From NCBI GenBank assembly GCA_035477595.1, contig DATIKM010000142.1:62001-126000 (forward strand): a stretch of DNA of 64,000 bases, in the 5' to 3' direction. This DNA is from DATIKM01 sp035477595 (GTDB lineage Bacteria; Armatimonadota; Chthonomonadetes; Chthonomonadales; CAJBBX01). The position numbers and the translations under genes were made by a program. Positions 9,482-17,839 of the stretch are shown piece by piece. Numbering within the stretch: position 1 is the stretch's first letter; each line of letters begins with the position of its first letter. The notes under the pieces were generated by a model. That model saw only the letters and a list, made by a program, of their open reading frames with translations, was not told the DNA's origin and searched no databases.

Positions 9482-9619
9482 GGAATGTCGTCGGAGCCCT
9501 TGCCATGTCCCAGAGGTCGTAGCGGAGGGACGGCGACCGTTATGTGGTTGCGACCGCTCTCTCCCGGAGCGGTTCCGTCATAGTGTCCGGCGGTGTCAAG
9601 CGGTGTGGCCCCTCCTCCT

Positions 9620-9663
9620 GACGGCTCTGCCCGAGGGCTGTAAGTTTTCAGACCCTCGCCGTC
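9620..9663. other. Compound hairpin near the predicted 5' end of the minus-strand transcript
   Basis: An inner stem CGAGGG (9632-9637) with CCCTCG (9653-9658) is enclosed by GACGGC (9620-9625) with GCCGTC (9658-9663); the arms share base 9658. The loop is A-rich on the minus strand (TCTGAAAACTTACAG), with a further CTG/CAG closing pair. Confidence 0.5.
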
Positions 9664-9676
9664 GTGCGTCAATCCG

Positions 9677-9705
9677 ATTATCGGCGATGCGCAAGCGATT
9701 GTCAA
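9677..9705 (-). promoter_or_regulatory. Consensus sigma-70-like promoter on the minus strand
   Basis: Read on the minus strand, TTGACA (9700-9705) is separated by 17 bases from GATAAT (9677-9682), predicting a start near 9670. It points away from the upstream gene and into the 3' end of the M16 operon, with no annotated gene downstream in that direction. Confidence 0.55.
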
Positions 9706-9920
9706 GCCCCGGGGCGCGATGCCCGCGCTCAACTGCAGAAGCGCGTCCATTCCCAGTAGAACGGTGCGCCCCCTCCGCCGCCTGTGGCCACCGACAGCCC
9801 GGACATCGGCTCCTTCATCCGGCTCTGCGTGGTGTGCCCCGACGGACGTCCCTCCAACGTGTGCGATGCCCAGCTCCGCTCCAGGGCGCGTCGCTGGCCG
9901 GCTGTGAGTGCGCGCGGGGC

Positions 9921-10805
9921 TCACCGGACGAGTGTGAGGTTCACGGTCCTGGGCTCGTCCGGCCGGACGAGGTCGACCTCCGCGGCTGCGGGCTGGAACC
10001 CGGCTGCGCGGACCTGCACGCGGTACGCGCCGGGCACCACCCAGAACCCGTAGCGTCCGTCCGGCCCAGTGGTTCCCTGTTCGACGACCATGTCGCCCGT
10101 GCGCTCCACCAGCGTGACGATGGCGCCGGAGTGGTCGGTCAGCCCCTGCAGCGTGATGGTTCCGATGATTGTGCCAGGCCCGCCCGGCACGCCGCCAACC
10201 GGCAGTGACATGACGATGTCGCCGAGGTCGTTGTCGGGCGGCGATGGCGCGAGTTCCGGGTCGAAGTGCAGGGGCTTGTCCTCCAGGCCAGTCGCTCTCA
10301 CGAGTCCGGCCTGAACGCCATGGCGACCGAGCGCGTCCGGCAGGCCCGTGATGCGGAACTGGCCCGTCGCTGTGGTGACCGCGACCTGTCCGCTGATCCG
10401 GACCGTTGCTCCCGCGACAGGCGCTCCCGTGTCGGACCGCACCACGATGCCACTCGCAACCGCCGTGTAAGCATCGTCGGCCACGAAGATGTCGCCGACG
10501 TCGTTCAGGCGCCCCGCGGTGAGCCCGGGCAGCGGCTGCGTGAGCGTCGCCGCTCCCTGGCTCACGACACGGATTCGCGCGGCCGTGGCGGGCACGCGCC
10601 GAAGCACAAAGACGCCGTCGGTGCCCGTGGGACTGCTGATCCCGCCGACCGTCACCGTGGTGGCAACGGCAGGAGGCTGGCCAGTCGCCACCAGCAGAAC
10701 GCGGCCCGTGACGTCGGCAGTGGGCCCGCCACCGCCCCCACCGCCGCAGCCCGTCAGGCAGGCCGCAGCCCCGAGCATGGCGATCTGCGCAATCAACTTC
10801 CCCAT
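9921..10805 (-). CDS. Lipoprotein with carboxypeptidase-regulatory-like (CarboxypepD_reg) domains
   Basis: Predicted 294-residue lipoprotein: signal peptide with lipobox LTGC followed by a run of seven glycines. Three repeated beta-sandwich domains resemble carboxypeptidase regulatory-like or peptidase-associated domains (motifs VTGRVLL..TG.PP, GIVVRSDTGAPVAGATVRI, GTITLQGLTDHSGAIVTL, and GRYGFWVVPGAYRVQV). These are usually adhesive or structural. The ATG at 10805 is preferred because a GGAGGGG lies about 12 bases upstream and gives a compact signal peptide. An ATG at 10847 overlaps the upstream stop by ATGA and would add 14 residues. It is cotranscribed with the large secreted protein upstream. 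Confidence 0.8.
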   Translation of the reverse strand: MGKLIAQIAMLGAAACLTGCGGGGGGGPTADVTGRVLLVATGQPPAVATTVTVGGISSPTGTDGVFVLRRVPATAARIRVVSQGAATLTQPLPGLTAGRLNDVGDIFVADDAYTAVASGIVVRSDTGAPVAGATVRISGQVAVTTATGQFRITGLPDALGRHGVQAGLVRATGLEDKPLHFDPELAPSPPDNDLGDIVMSLPVGGVPGGPGTIIGTITLQGLTDHSGAIVTLVERTGDMVVEQGTTGPDGRYGFWVVPGAYRVQVRAAGFQPAAAEVDLVRPDEPRTVNLTLVR

Positions 10806-10843
10806 GAGCGGCGCTCCCCTCCGTGCCCGGCTCGCGTTCGGCG

Positions 10844-13800
10844 TCATCGGGTCACCACCAGCGGCGCCACCGTGCGCGCCTGCTCTCCCTCGGGTGTGCG
10901 CGCCCGGAGTTCGATCAGGTACATGCCGGCCGGGACCGAAATGGCGCGGTCGTCCCGTCCGTCCCACAGCAGCTCGGTCTCGCCGGCTGGCGTCGCCCGC
11001 CCCATCTGTATGCGTCGCACGCTCCGGCCGTCCGCCGTGCGGACCACGGCGTCGAGGAGCGCTCCAGCGGTAAGCGTCACGGTGAGGCGCGCCACCCCGG
11101 CGCCCGACCGCGACATGCGCGCCGGTCCGGCCAGCACCCGAAGCGCGTGGCGCCCGCGGTCCTCCACTTCCACGCGGAAGCGTCGCAGCGTCTCGGTGGA
11201 GGTCGTGAACGTGAGCGACGATCCGCCGAGCAGGTACCGCCGGCTCCCCGTGGCTGTATCGACCAGCACCAGGCGCGTCGAGCGGGGCAAGGAGCCGCCA
11301 CCGGACCAGGCCAGCGTGTAGGTCGCGTTCAGTGTGGGCGTGCTCACCGTGAGCTCCCAGGGCTCGCGGGACCCCGCTGCGCGCATATCGGAGAAGTAGG
11401 CGCCTGACGCATCGCCCCAGTCGCCTCGATGGAATGCGAGCACGGGCGCCGATCGCACGAACTCCGGCGGCCGCAGTGCATCGAAGCGCGCATCAGGGCC
11501 GGGCGTCGCCCCCTCGCCCTGGCCGAGCACCGCGGTCGACCCCGTGCCGCCCGGGCCGCGCACCGTGAAGGCGACCGACCACCCGCGTGCTGCGCTCCTT
11601 GCGGCCCGCGTCGCGGGCGCCACACGCGCCGCCCGCGACGGGTTCGCATAGGTAATGGTCAGCCCCTCGGACACGAGAACCCGGATCCAGTAGCCCTCCC
11701 ACGGGTCGAGCTGGCTGGCGGCCACGTAGCCGGACTCGGGCGCGTACGCCCACACTGCGGTCTGGCCGCCGCCCGGGATATCCTGCGCCGCGACCCATTC
11801 CCGCGCGATCGCCTCCTGAAGCGTGACTGGGATGTTATCCGCCAGGTACTGGAACTGAAGGTTCTCTATCGGGATGGACGCCTCGAACGGGTTGCCGATC
11901 TGGTTCCAGCCGTGCAGGAGCGCCCGCGACACTACCGCGTCCTGCGTGTGGACCGAGCCGACGATCATGGCCCGCGTGCCGGCTGGCAGGTTCGACCAGT
12001 AGCCCTTGCCCGTCTGCAGCGGCTCCATCGTGGGGTAGCGGAGGTACTTGTCCTCGCCCGGCTGCGACTGGCGCCACTGCGCCATCAGCAGGTTCATGTC
12101 GTTGAACAGCGGTGTGCCGTCGGCCGGGTTCAGCAGCGCCTCTGCGGCCTTCGCGCGCAGGGGCTGGATCGGGAACGAGATCATCGCGGGGCCGGCGGGC
12201 AGGTCCACGGTGCGGGTCGACACGGGGTCCACCGCGTTCATCAGCAGCACCAGCTCTCCGCGGCCCACGACGATCTGGCGCACCGTGGCTGGCCCGACGG
12301 TGGGCGTGAAGGTGAGCGTCGCCCGGTTCGGCCGGCGGAAGGCGGCGGCGTCGATGGCGGCGCCGAAGGCGCCCTGTCGCACGTCGGTCACGGCTGACAC
12401 GCCAGTGTCCGTGTCGATGCGCAACTGGCCGGTGTCGGCGCCTGCGATGACGCCCCACCAGTTGTTGGGCGATGGCCGCTTGCCCATGGACCGAGGCGAG
12501 ACGGCGAACCGGGCAACCTCTGCGTTGACCGGAAACTCCATAACGATGCGCATGCGGCCTTGCTCGTTCGGATCGCCGCCGATCACGTTGAACACGGTCG
12601 GCGCCACGGCGCCGACACCGTCGATGATGTCGACCCGCTCATACTGCGCGCCAAGCCAGAGACGGTTCCGGCTCGTGTGGTCCCAGAAGATTGGGTAGCT
12701 CGTGCCGCGCAGGTTAACCTCGTCGCCGGCCCCGGAGCCATCGAACTGCGTCCGGAAGTAGTAGAGCACCACGCCCACGGCGAAGTCGTCGTCGTTCTCG
12801 GTGTCAGGCCGGATCGGAGAGACGAGAGCGTAGAGCTTGGCGCCCGGCGACACGCTGGTGTCCAGCGCGAACTGGCGCTCGAACCACTGCTCGAACGGCA
12901 GTCCCTCGATGTGCGCAACACCGCTGCTGATGAGCGCCTGCGCGGCGATCTGTCGGAGGCGGGGCACGCTGTTGCGCACCGTGGGGTCCGCAGCGAGCGC
13001 AGCGTAGTAGGCGGCGTTGAAGCTCTGCAGGAAGGAAGGGGCAGTCGTCGCGACCTTGAGCCACGCGGACCCCGCCATCATGAGCCGCGGCGCGAGCATG
13101 TTGGGAAACGCGGCCGTGTTGGCCGGCGCTCCGGCGCGCGAGGGCGGGTAGAAGCGGTCGTTTCCGAGGGCGGGTTGGTTCAGAAGGTCATAGCGGTCGA
13201 GGGCGTGCCAGAGCGGGTCCGAGAGGTCGATCGCGCCGGATCCGTACAGCGACTCGAGGGGGCCGAGGACTGCGGCGACGGTCATCTGGGTCGCTGCCCG
13301 GGCCATGCCGCGCTCCCATGCGTCGTACGAGATGGTGGCGGCGCCTCGGAACGACAACGCCAGCATCTGGGTCAGGTTCAGCACCCGCGTCTGCGGCGAC
13401 AGGTACTGGGCAAAGACGATCTCGTTCGTGGAGACGTTGTAGACGCCGCCTGAGAGCGCATCCGGGTCCCCGATGATCGGCGACATGTTGTCTCCGTTCA
13501 GGAGGGTCACCGTTCCGCTCCAGGACGGCGGGCCGTACACCTGCTTGAGCGCAGGGTAGAGGACGCCGACCAGCGCCTGCAACTCGCTCTGCTGGGCGAG
13601 GGTCCACGAGCCTGGGCCCGACGTTGGCACGCTGTACGCGATCTCGTGTCCGCCGCGGCCTGGCGCGCGTGTGGCGCTCAGCGCAAGCAACCCGCGCTCT
13701 CGCAGCACGACGATGTCGCCATAGCCCAGGTTCAGCTCGCGCCGGTCGGGGAACAGGGCGCGGAGCGCAGCCATCCCACGCCGCAGACCGACCTCGCGCT

Positions 13801-14029
13801 GGCGACGCACCTCGGCCACCCGGGTGTAGGCGGCTTGCCGGACCCCGGCCGCGTCGCGCAGGTCGGGCGCGTCGACCACCACTGCCTGCATCGGGCCTGT
13901 GGCGACTGTGCGGAAGCGCTCGTTGATGCGGTTGCGGTAGGTCTGGCCGAGGACCGGAGTGGCGGAGGCCGCCAGCATGAGAGCGAGGAGCAGGCAGGTT
14001 CTGCGGGTCACGATGGTTCGCCTCCTCAT
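10844..14029 (-). CDS. Large secreted protein with FlgD-like C-terminal domain
   Basis: Exported 1,061-residue protein of unknown function. A signal peptide (about 1-28, ending PVLGQ) is followed by a roughly 450-residue N-terminal region that looks like a degenerate enzyme (no HExxH or other metalloprotease motif found), then beta-rich segments. The C-terminus is a FlgD Ig-like domain (ELLWDGRDDRA..VPAGMYLIELRA), frequent in large surface proteins of Armatimonadota and related phyla. The ATG at 14029 is chosen because it begins the signal peptide; longer forms add unrelated Arg-rich sequence. The next gene downstream is the lipoprotein, overlapping its stop. No binding partner can be inferred. 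Confidence 0.75.
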   Translation of the reverse strand: MRRRTIVTRRTCLLLALMLAASATPVLGQTYRNRINERFRTVATGPMQAVVVDAPDLRDAAGVRQAAYTRVAEVRRQREVGLRRGMAALRALFPDRRELNLGYGDIVVLRERGLLALSATRAPGRGGHEIAYSVPTSGPGSWTLAQQSELQALVGVLYPALKQVYGPPSWSGTVTLLNGDNMSPIIGDPDALSGGVYNVSTNEIVFAQYLSPQTRVLNLTQMLALSFRGAATISYDAWERGMARAATQMTVAAVLGPLESLYGSGAIDLSDPLWHALDRYDLLNQPALGNDRFYPPSRAGAPANTAAFPNMLAPRLMMAGSAWLKVATTAPSFLQSFNAAYYAALAADPTVRNSVPRLRQIAAQALISSGVAHIEGLPFEQWFERQFALDTSVSPGAKLYALVSPIRPDTENDDDFAVGVVLYYFRTQFDGSGAGDEVNLRGTSYPIFWDHTSRNRLWLGAQYERVDIIDGVGAVAPTVFNVIGGDPNEQGRMRIVMEFPVNAEVARFAVSPRSMGKRPSPNNWWGVIAGADTGQLRIDTDTGVSAVTDVRQGAFGAAIDAAAFRRPNRATLTFTPTVGPATVRQIVVGRGELVLLMNAVDPVSTRTVDLPAGPAMISFPIQPLRAKAAEALLNPADGTPLFNDMNLLMAQWRQSQPGEDKYLRYPTMEPLQTGKGYWSNLPAGTRAMIVGSVHTQDAVVSRALLHGWNQIGNPFEASIPIENLQFQYLADNIPVTLQEAIAREWVAAQDIPGGGQTAVWAYAPESGYVAASQLDPWEGYWIRVLVSEGLTITYANPSRAARVAPATRAARSAARGWSVAFTVRGPGGTGSTAVLGQGEGATPGPDARFDALRPPEFVRSAPVLAFHRGDWGDASGAYFSDMRAAGSREPWELTVSTPTLNATYTLAWSGGGSLPRSTRLVLVDTATGSRRYLLGGSSLTFTTSTETLRRFRVEVEDRGRHALRVLAGPARMSRSGAGVARLTVTLTAGALLDAVVRTADGRSVRRIQMGRATPAGETELLWDGRDDRAISVPAGMYLIELRARTPEGEQARTVAPLVVTR

Positions 14030-14244
14030 GGGGCGGTGACTTCGGGTTCGCGCTGGATGGTGCGCTTGGAGCACTGGCACGCCCCGCGGAAGGGGCCGGA
14101 GAAGGACCGCTACAGTTACGGAGCGCCGAACGTCACGGGTTCCGCTCGGTGCGCAGCCGATGGCGGGACACCGCCATCTGGCCCACGGGCGGCGCAGCAT
14201 CGATCGCCCTGTGCCCGCTCTGCCGCACTCAGTGGCGGGACGCG

Positions 14245-15516
14245 CTACTCGTCCTGCACGGTGAGCTGGGGCAGCCTACGCCGTCGTTCGGGCGGCAGGA
14301 GCTTCTCGACGAGGTCGTCAACGGTGATGATCCCCTCGAGCACGTCACCTTCGCCCACCACCGGCAGCGCCAGAAGGTTGTAGCGCCCGATGAGGTGGGC
14401 AGCCTGATCCGCGTGCTCATCGGCGCGGACTCGGCGCACGTTGGTGACCATGAAGTCGCCGATGTGGGTGTCCGGGTCCGCCACGATCAGGTCGCGCAGC
14501 GAGAGGACCCCTGCGAGCCGCTGGGCGTCGTCCACAACGTAGACGTAGTAGACTGTCTCGGCGCGGGGCGCCAGTTCGCGCAGCCGCTGGATCGCCTGGT
14601 CTGCAGTCATCGTGGCGGGGATGGCGACGAACTCCGTCGTCATCATGCCGCCGGCCGTTTCCTGACCGTAGGCGAGCAGCTCCTTAACGTCCGCAGCCTC
14701 CGCGGGCTGCATGTGCTCGAGGAGCTCCTCGGAGCGCTCGTCCGGAAGGTCCGCCAGAAGGTCCGCCGCCTCGTCTGGCTCCATCTCATCGAGGATGTCC
14801 GCCGCTGTCGCCTCGGCGAGGGTCTCCATGACGGCGGCAGCCTCCTCGTCCTCCATCTCCTCGAGCGTGTCGGCTGCCGTCCCGACGTCGAGCGACTCGA
14901 TCACCTCCGCGCGCTGCTGCGGGTCGAGCTGCTCCACGATGTCGGCGATGTCCGCGGGGTGCAGCCGCGCGATCTTCTCGTGCGGCACTCTCAGCCGGAT
15001 GCGCCCGCCACCCACGCTTCCGGGGGCCAGAGGCTCGACGTCCTGCCACGAGATAAGGTGAGCGGACAGTGGCCGCCGCAACAGGCGGCAGGCAGCCTCG
15101 ATCAGCCAGCCGAGACCGGTGCGACGGACGAGCGCCCGGAGCCCGGCGTCGACGCCCACGACGCAGAGGCGGTCCCCCGCCTCGGCGAGCCGCACATCGT
15201 TGACGCGCACGACGCGGTAGCCCTGCACGTCGACGATCTGCTTGTCCAGCACATCGCGCTGCAGCCGCACGTCCTCCGGGCCCGGCTGGTAGTGCGTCAC
15301 GGACGCCAGGGGTGCTGCCAGGACAAGCCCCCGCTCCTCGAGACGGGTGTCGCTCAGCGACACCCACTTCTCGACCGTCCTTCCCTTCACGAAGCATGCC
15401 GCCAGGAGCGGGAGGCGCTCGCCCTGTGTCGCGATGACGTCGTGCACCACGGCTACCCGGGTTCCGTCCAGATCGAAGACCGGGCGCCGCAGCAGGTGTG
15501 TCAGATACTTCAGCAT
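14245..15516 (-). CDS. PRC-barrel/MgtE_N/CBS-pair protein lacking the magnesium channel domain
   Basis: A 423-residue cytosolic protein. The N-terminal about 150 residues contain two PRC-barrel-like segments (VFDLDGTRVAVVHDVIA; KQIVDVQGYRVVRVNDV). Then comes a MgtE N-terminal superhelix (about 225-330, HPADIADIVEQL, ILDEMEPDEAADLLADL) and a CBS pair (about 335-415, MMTTEFVAIPATMTADQA; VVGEGDVLEGIITVDDL). In MgtE these parts sense Mg2+ and gate a C-terminal membrane channel; here the protein stops after the CBS pair, so it cannot itself transport. It may regulate a separate transporter or sense nucleotides. A TTGACG-17-TATAAT promoter places transcription start on its ATG. Confidence 0.85.
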   Translation of the reverse strand: MLKYLTHLLRRPVFDLDGTRVAVVHDVIATQGERLPLLAACFVKGRTVEKWVSLSDTRLEERGLVLAAPLASVTHYQPGPEDVRLQRDVLDKQIVDVQGYRVVRVNDVRLAEAGDRLCVVGVDAGLRALVRRTGLGWLIEAACRLLRRPLSAHLISWQDVEPLAPGSVGGGRIRLRVPHEKIARLHPADIADIVEQLDPQQRAEVIESLDVGTAADTLEEMEDEEAAAVMETLAEATAADILDEMEPDEAADLLADLPDERSEELLEHMQPAEAADVKELLAYGQETAGGMMTTEFVAIPATMTADQAIQRLRELAPRAETVYYVYVVDDAQRLAGVLSLRDLIVADPDTHIGDFMVTNVRRVRADEHADQAAHLIGRYNLLALPVVGEGDVLEGIITVDDLVEKLLPPERRRRLPQLTVQDE

Positions 15517-15522
15517 GGCGGC

Positions 15523-15551
15523 ATTATAGGTTTGCCCGCGCGCACCGTCAA
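15523..15551 (-). promoter_or_regulatory. Promoter giving a leaderless transcript for the MgtE_N/CBS gene
   Basis: On the minus strand TTGACG (15546-15551), a 17-base spacer, then TATAAT (15523-15528). Six bases further is position 15516, the A of the ATG, so the mRNA is predicted to be leaderless. Confidence 0.65.
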
Positions 15552-15619
15552 ACGCGTCGCGCGTCACCGGGACGCCGGCGCGAAGACGGTTCGCGGTTTC
15601 GCGTCCCTGCAGCCGTCCT

Positions 15620-16240
15620 ATGGTTAGGAGAGGCCGATTGGGCGCCAGCACCGCCGACGACCGGTTGGAGCAGAGGGCGACTGCCGGCGACGCCGATGCC
15701 TTCGCGGCGCTCTGCGATCGGCACCGCGGCCGCCTGTGGCGCGTCGTTGCGTCGGTTGCGCACGGCAAGGAGGCGGACGATCTCGCCCAAGAAGCCATCA
15801 TCCGGGCGTTTCGGGCGCGGGCGCAGTATCGGGGCGACGCCCCGTTCGCCGGGTGGCTCTGCCGCATCGCGGCCAACGTCGCGCACGACTACTGCCGGTC
15901 GGCCTGGTATCGCCGCGTGACGGACTGGTTCGCCGCGGAGGCGGCTCCGCCCGGGCCGTGCCTGGGCGCCGACGAGGAGGCGCTGCGCAATGAGACCCGA
16001 CGCCGCGTGCGCCGCGAGGTCGCCGCGCTGCCCGAGGACCTGCGCACTCCGCTCTGGCTGCACTACTTTGAGGGGTTCGGGATCAGCGAGATAGCGCGGC
16101 TTGCCGGCCGGCCCGAGAGCACCATCCGCAGCCGGATGCAGTGCGGGATGAAGCGGCTGTCGAGCAGGCTGGCCGACTGGGTTGATGAGGCGCCGCGCCC
16201 TGGTGCGGTGGGGAATGATGCACGATGCACGAGGACCTGA
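15620..16240 (+). CDS. ECF-type sigma-70 family RNA polymerase sigma factor
   Basis: A sigma factor of about 200 residues with only regions 2 and 4. Region 2 shows ADDLAQEAIIRAFRA and FAGWLCRIAANVAHDY; region 4 has LPEDLRTPLWLHYFEGF and the helix-turn-helix GISEIARLAGRPESTIRSRM. The start is uncertain: the ATG at 15620 has no ribosome-binding site, whereas an in-frame TTG at 15638 follows AGGAGAGG by a few bases and is probably used. The next gene begins 16 bases before this stop and encodes a single-pass membrane protein, the usual arrangement of sigma and anti-sigma. It is divergent from the CBS-domain gene. Confidence 0.9.
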   Translation: MVRRGRLGASTADDRLEQRATAGDADAFAALCDRHRGRLWRVVASVAHGKEADDLAQEAIIRAFRARAQYRGDAPFAGWLCRIAANVAHDYCRSAWYRRVTDWFAAEAAPPGPCLGADEEALRNETRRRVRREVAALPEDLRTPLWLHYFEGFGISEIARLAGRPESTIRSRMQCGMKRLSSRLADWVDEAPRPGAVGNDARCTRT

Positions 16241-16914
16241 CACACGTGCGCCACGCGGGCGACCCGCGCACACTTCGCGTCGAGGCAGCGCTCCGGGACG
16301 CCGCGCTCTACGAACCCGTTGGCGAGCCGCCTGCCGACATGGTGCAGCGCGCGCGCTCTCGATGGGCTCGGCGCGGGCGGCCCGCCCTTGCATGGGTGTG
16401 GCGAGGAGCGACGGTGACGGCAGTGGCGGGCCTCTGTCTGGCGCTCCTTCGCGGCGGCCAGGGCCCGCAGCCCACCGCAAACGTCACAGATGCGCGGCGA
16501 CCCGACCCGCCGCCGGCAGCCGTCGCGCCCGCCCTTGCCGGAGCCGGCGGTGGCGAGCCCATGGCGTCCCCTGCCGGCCCGTCGCGCCCGCTGCCTGCTG
16601 TGCGGCTCGTGGCGCATCGCCCGGCAGCCAGCAAGGCGCCGCGCCGCCGTGTCGCGGAGCGCCGGGGGTCGCGCCCGCCTGCCCCGCGTGGCGCAGCGGA
16701 GCAGCCGGCTAGGCCGCAGTGGGTGCACGAGACGGTTCAGCGGCCGCCGTCGGGCGTTCTCGCACCTGTGGTCATCCTCGAGCAGGACCCTGCGAGCGGC
16801 GGCGCCCAGGCCAGGCCTGGACTACTGAGGATCCTGTTTGCCAGCGACGAAGGAACGATGGACGAACCCCGGCTGGGGTTCGTCGACACGATGGGCGAGG
16901 AGGAGCAGAAATGA
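16225..16914 (+). CDS. Single-pass membrane protein, putative anti-sigma factor
   Basis: A 229-residue protein: N-terminal cytosolic segment of about 55 residues, one transmembrane helix (about 57-77, WVWRGATVTAVAGLCLALL), then a Pro/Ala/Arg-rich exported linker and a short C-terminal tail. It overlaps the sigma factor gene by 16 bases in another frame, the context typical of membrane anti-sigma factors. No zinc anti-sigma motif (HxxxCxxC) is present, so family assignment rests on position and topology only. The stop overlaps the start of the STN-domain gene (ATGA). Confidence 0.65.
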   Translation: MHEDLTHVRHAGDPRTLRVEAALRDAALYEPVGEPPADMVQRARSRWARRGRPALAWVWRGATVTAVAGLCLALLRGGQGPQPTANVTDARRPDPPPAAVAPALAGAGGGEPMASPAGPSRPLPAVRLVAHRPAASKAPRRRVAERRGSRPPAPRGAAEQPARPQWVHETVQRPPSGVLAPVVILEQDPASGGAQARPGLLRILFASDEGTMDEPRLGFVDTMGEEEQK

Positions 16915-17699
16915 AAGCGATTGCTCTGGCTGCCCTGATGGGGCTTGGCGGGGCTGCAGCAGCCCAGAGACCGGATGGCACGGTCGAGGTGCGCGTGGAG
17001 CAGCGGGCCGACCGTCCTGGAGAGGCCCGGGCGGAAGTGCCGAGCGACCTCAGCCACCTCGGTGAGCGGCTCGCGCTCGACCTCAGCCACCTCGGTGAGC
17101 GGCTCGCGCTCCGAGGCCTTGCCGGAGGCCTCAGCGAGCGCGTCAGCATATCGGTGAAGGACGCGCCGCTGCATGAGGCCCTGGCGAAGCTACTGGGCAG
17201 CGCCAACGTTGAGCACGTGATTGACGACGATGTGCCGAAGGACCGCAGGATAACGGCCGCCTTCGAGAACGTGCGCCTCTCGACGGCGCTGGATGCCGTG
17301 TGCCAGAGTCTTGGCATTGGCTGGACGCATCAGTTGCGCGGCGGCAAGTGGATCGTGCGGATCACGGCGAGGCCTGCTTACGGCGTGATGGCCCGGGCGC
17401 TGACAACCGTGCCCGAAGTGGTGGGCGAGGCAATGCGGGGTAACCCGATGCTCTTCTGGAGCGCGCCGGAAACGCGCTCGACCTTCGCCTGCCCGCACTG
17501 CAGGGGCCAGGTGCAGGTGCTGCGGTCGCGCCAGCCGCCGCGCTGCCCCAGGTGCGACCGGCCTTTCCACGGTGAGTGGCGGTTCTGTCCCTTCGACGGG
17601 GCAAGGCGCCCGCCTGCGCCGGGCGCATGGCGCTTCTGCCCGCTGTGTGGCAAGGCCGTGGAGAGGGAGAGAGCGGCCACCGGTGGCGGCGCCGGCTGA
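16911..17699 (+). CDS. Exported STN-domain protein with two C-terminal zinc ribbons
   Basis: A 262-residue protein beginning with a signal peptide (about 1-19, AAAAQ). After an 11-residue sequence present twice in tandem (47-57 and 58-68), residues about 79-151 form a secretin/TonB short N-terminal (STN) domain (ISVKDAPLHEALAKLL ... FENVRLSTALDAV). The tail carries cysteine pairs at 194/197, 212/215 and 243/246 plus Cys226, resembling two zinc ribbons (CPHC, CPRC, CPLC). STN domains normally sit at the front of secretins or TonB signalling receptors; a stand-alone exported one fused to zinc ribbons is unusual. Start at 16911 follows GAGGAGGAG and overlaps the preceding stop. It probably acts with the sigma/anti-sigma pair. 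Confidence 0.75.
   Translation: MKAIALAALMGLGGAAAAQRPDGTVEVRVEQRADRPGEARAEVPSDLSHLGERLALDLSHLGERLALRGLAGGLSERVSISVKDAPLHEALAKLLGSANVEHVIDDDVPKDRRITAAFENVRLSTALDAVCQSLGIGWTHQLRGGKWIVRITARPAYGVMARALTTVPEVVGEAMRGNPMLFWSAPETRSTFACPHCRGQVQVLRSRQPPRCPRCDRPFHGEWRFCPFDGARRPPAPGAWRFCPLCGKAVERERAATGGGAG
17045..17110 (+). repeat. Perfect 33-base tandem duplication inside the STN gene
   Basis: Two identical 33-base units (17045-17077 and 17078-17110) encode DLSHLGERLAL twice in frame. It is either a recent duplication or a real short helical repeat. Confidence 0.9.
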
Positions 17700-17773
17700 G
17701 CCCGCGTACGGACGGACGGGCGCCGGGCAGGGGATGGTCGGCGGACGCATGCTCGGCGCGGTCGAGCGGGCAC

Positions 17774-17801
17774 GGGGCGGGCACTCCCTGAGTGGCGCCC
17801 C
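17774..17801 (+). terminator. Candidate terminator hairpin after the STN gene
   Basis: GGGGCG (17774-17779) pairs with CGCCCC (17796-17801), with an inner CACTC/GAGTG stem and a CCT loop; followed by GTTCCCATT, a weak T-tract. It lies between the convergent STN and cheW genes. Confidence 0.5.
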
Positions 17802-17839
17802 GTTCCCATTGAGGGCGAGACGGCCGGGCTCGGAGACAC

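Larger units (their letters stand above)
9463..9670 (-). ncRNA. Candidate small structured RNA or leader-peptide transcript
   Basis: A minus-strand transcript starting near 9670 from the promoter at 9677-9705 would open with a compound hairpin (9620-9663). It then carries a purine-rich CAGGAGGAGG (9611-9620), two possible tiny ORFs (TTG at 9599 or ATG at 9581, both ending at 9540, 19 or 13 codons), a 7 bp hairpin (9553-9573), and an 8 bp hairpin with a 3-base loop (9463-9481). No known riboswitch or RNA family was recognised. The 3' end is uncertain because no U-tract follows the last hairpin. What is seen is structure plus promoter; the RNA itself is inference. Confidence 0.35.
9423..9920. 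other. Convergent intergenic region with structured, promoter-bearing minus strand
   Basis: This 498 bp stretch between the M16 pair and a convergent lipoprotein gene has no convincing protein gene. It contains three strong inverted repeats and a consensus minus-strand promoter, described separately. Antisense reading in this interval overlaps only the last part of the M16 gene. Confidence 0.6.

Noticed and set aside
9358..9924. A 188-codon minus-strand open frame in the convergent gap
   Set aside because: It has no family signal, crosses the predicted promoter and hairpins, and overlaps both neighbouring genes; a structured RNA fits better.
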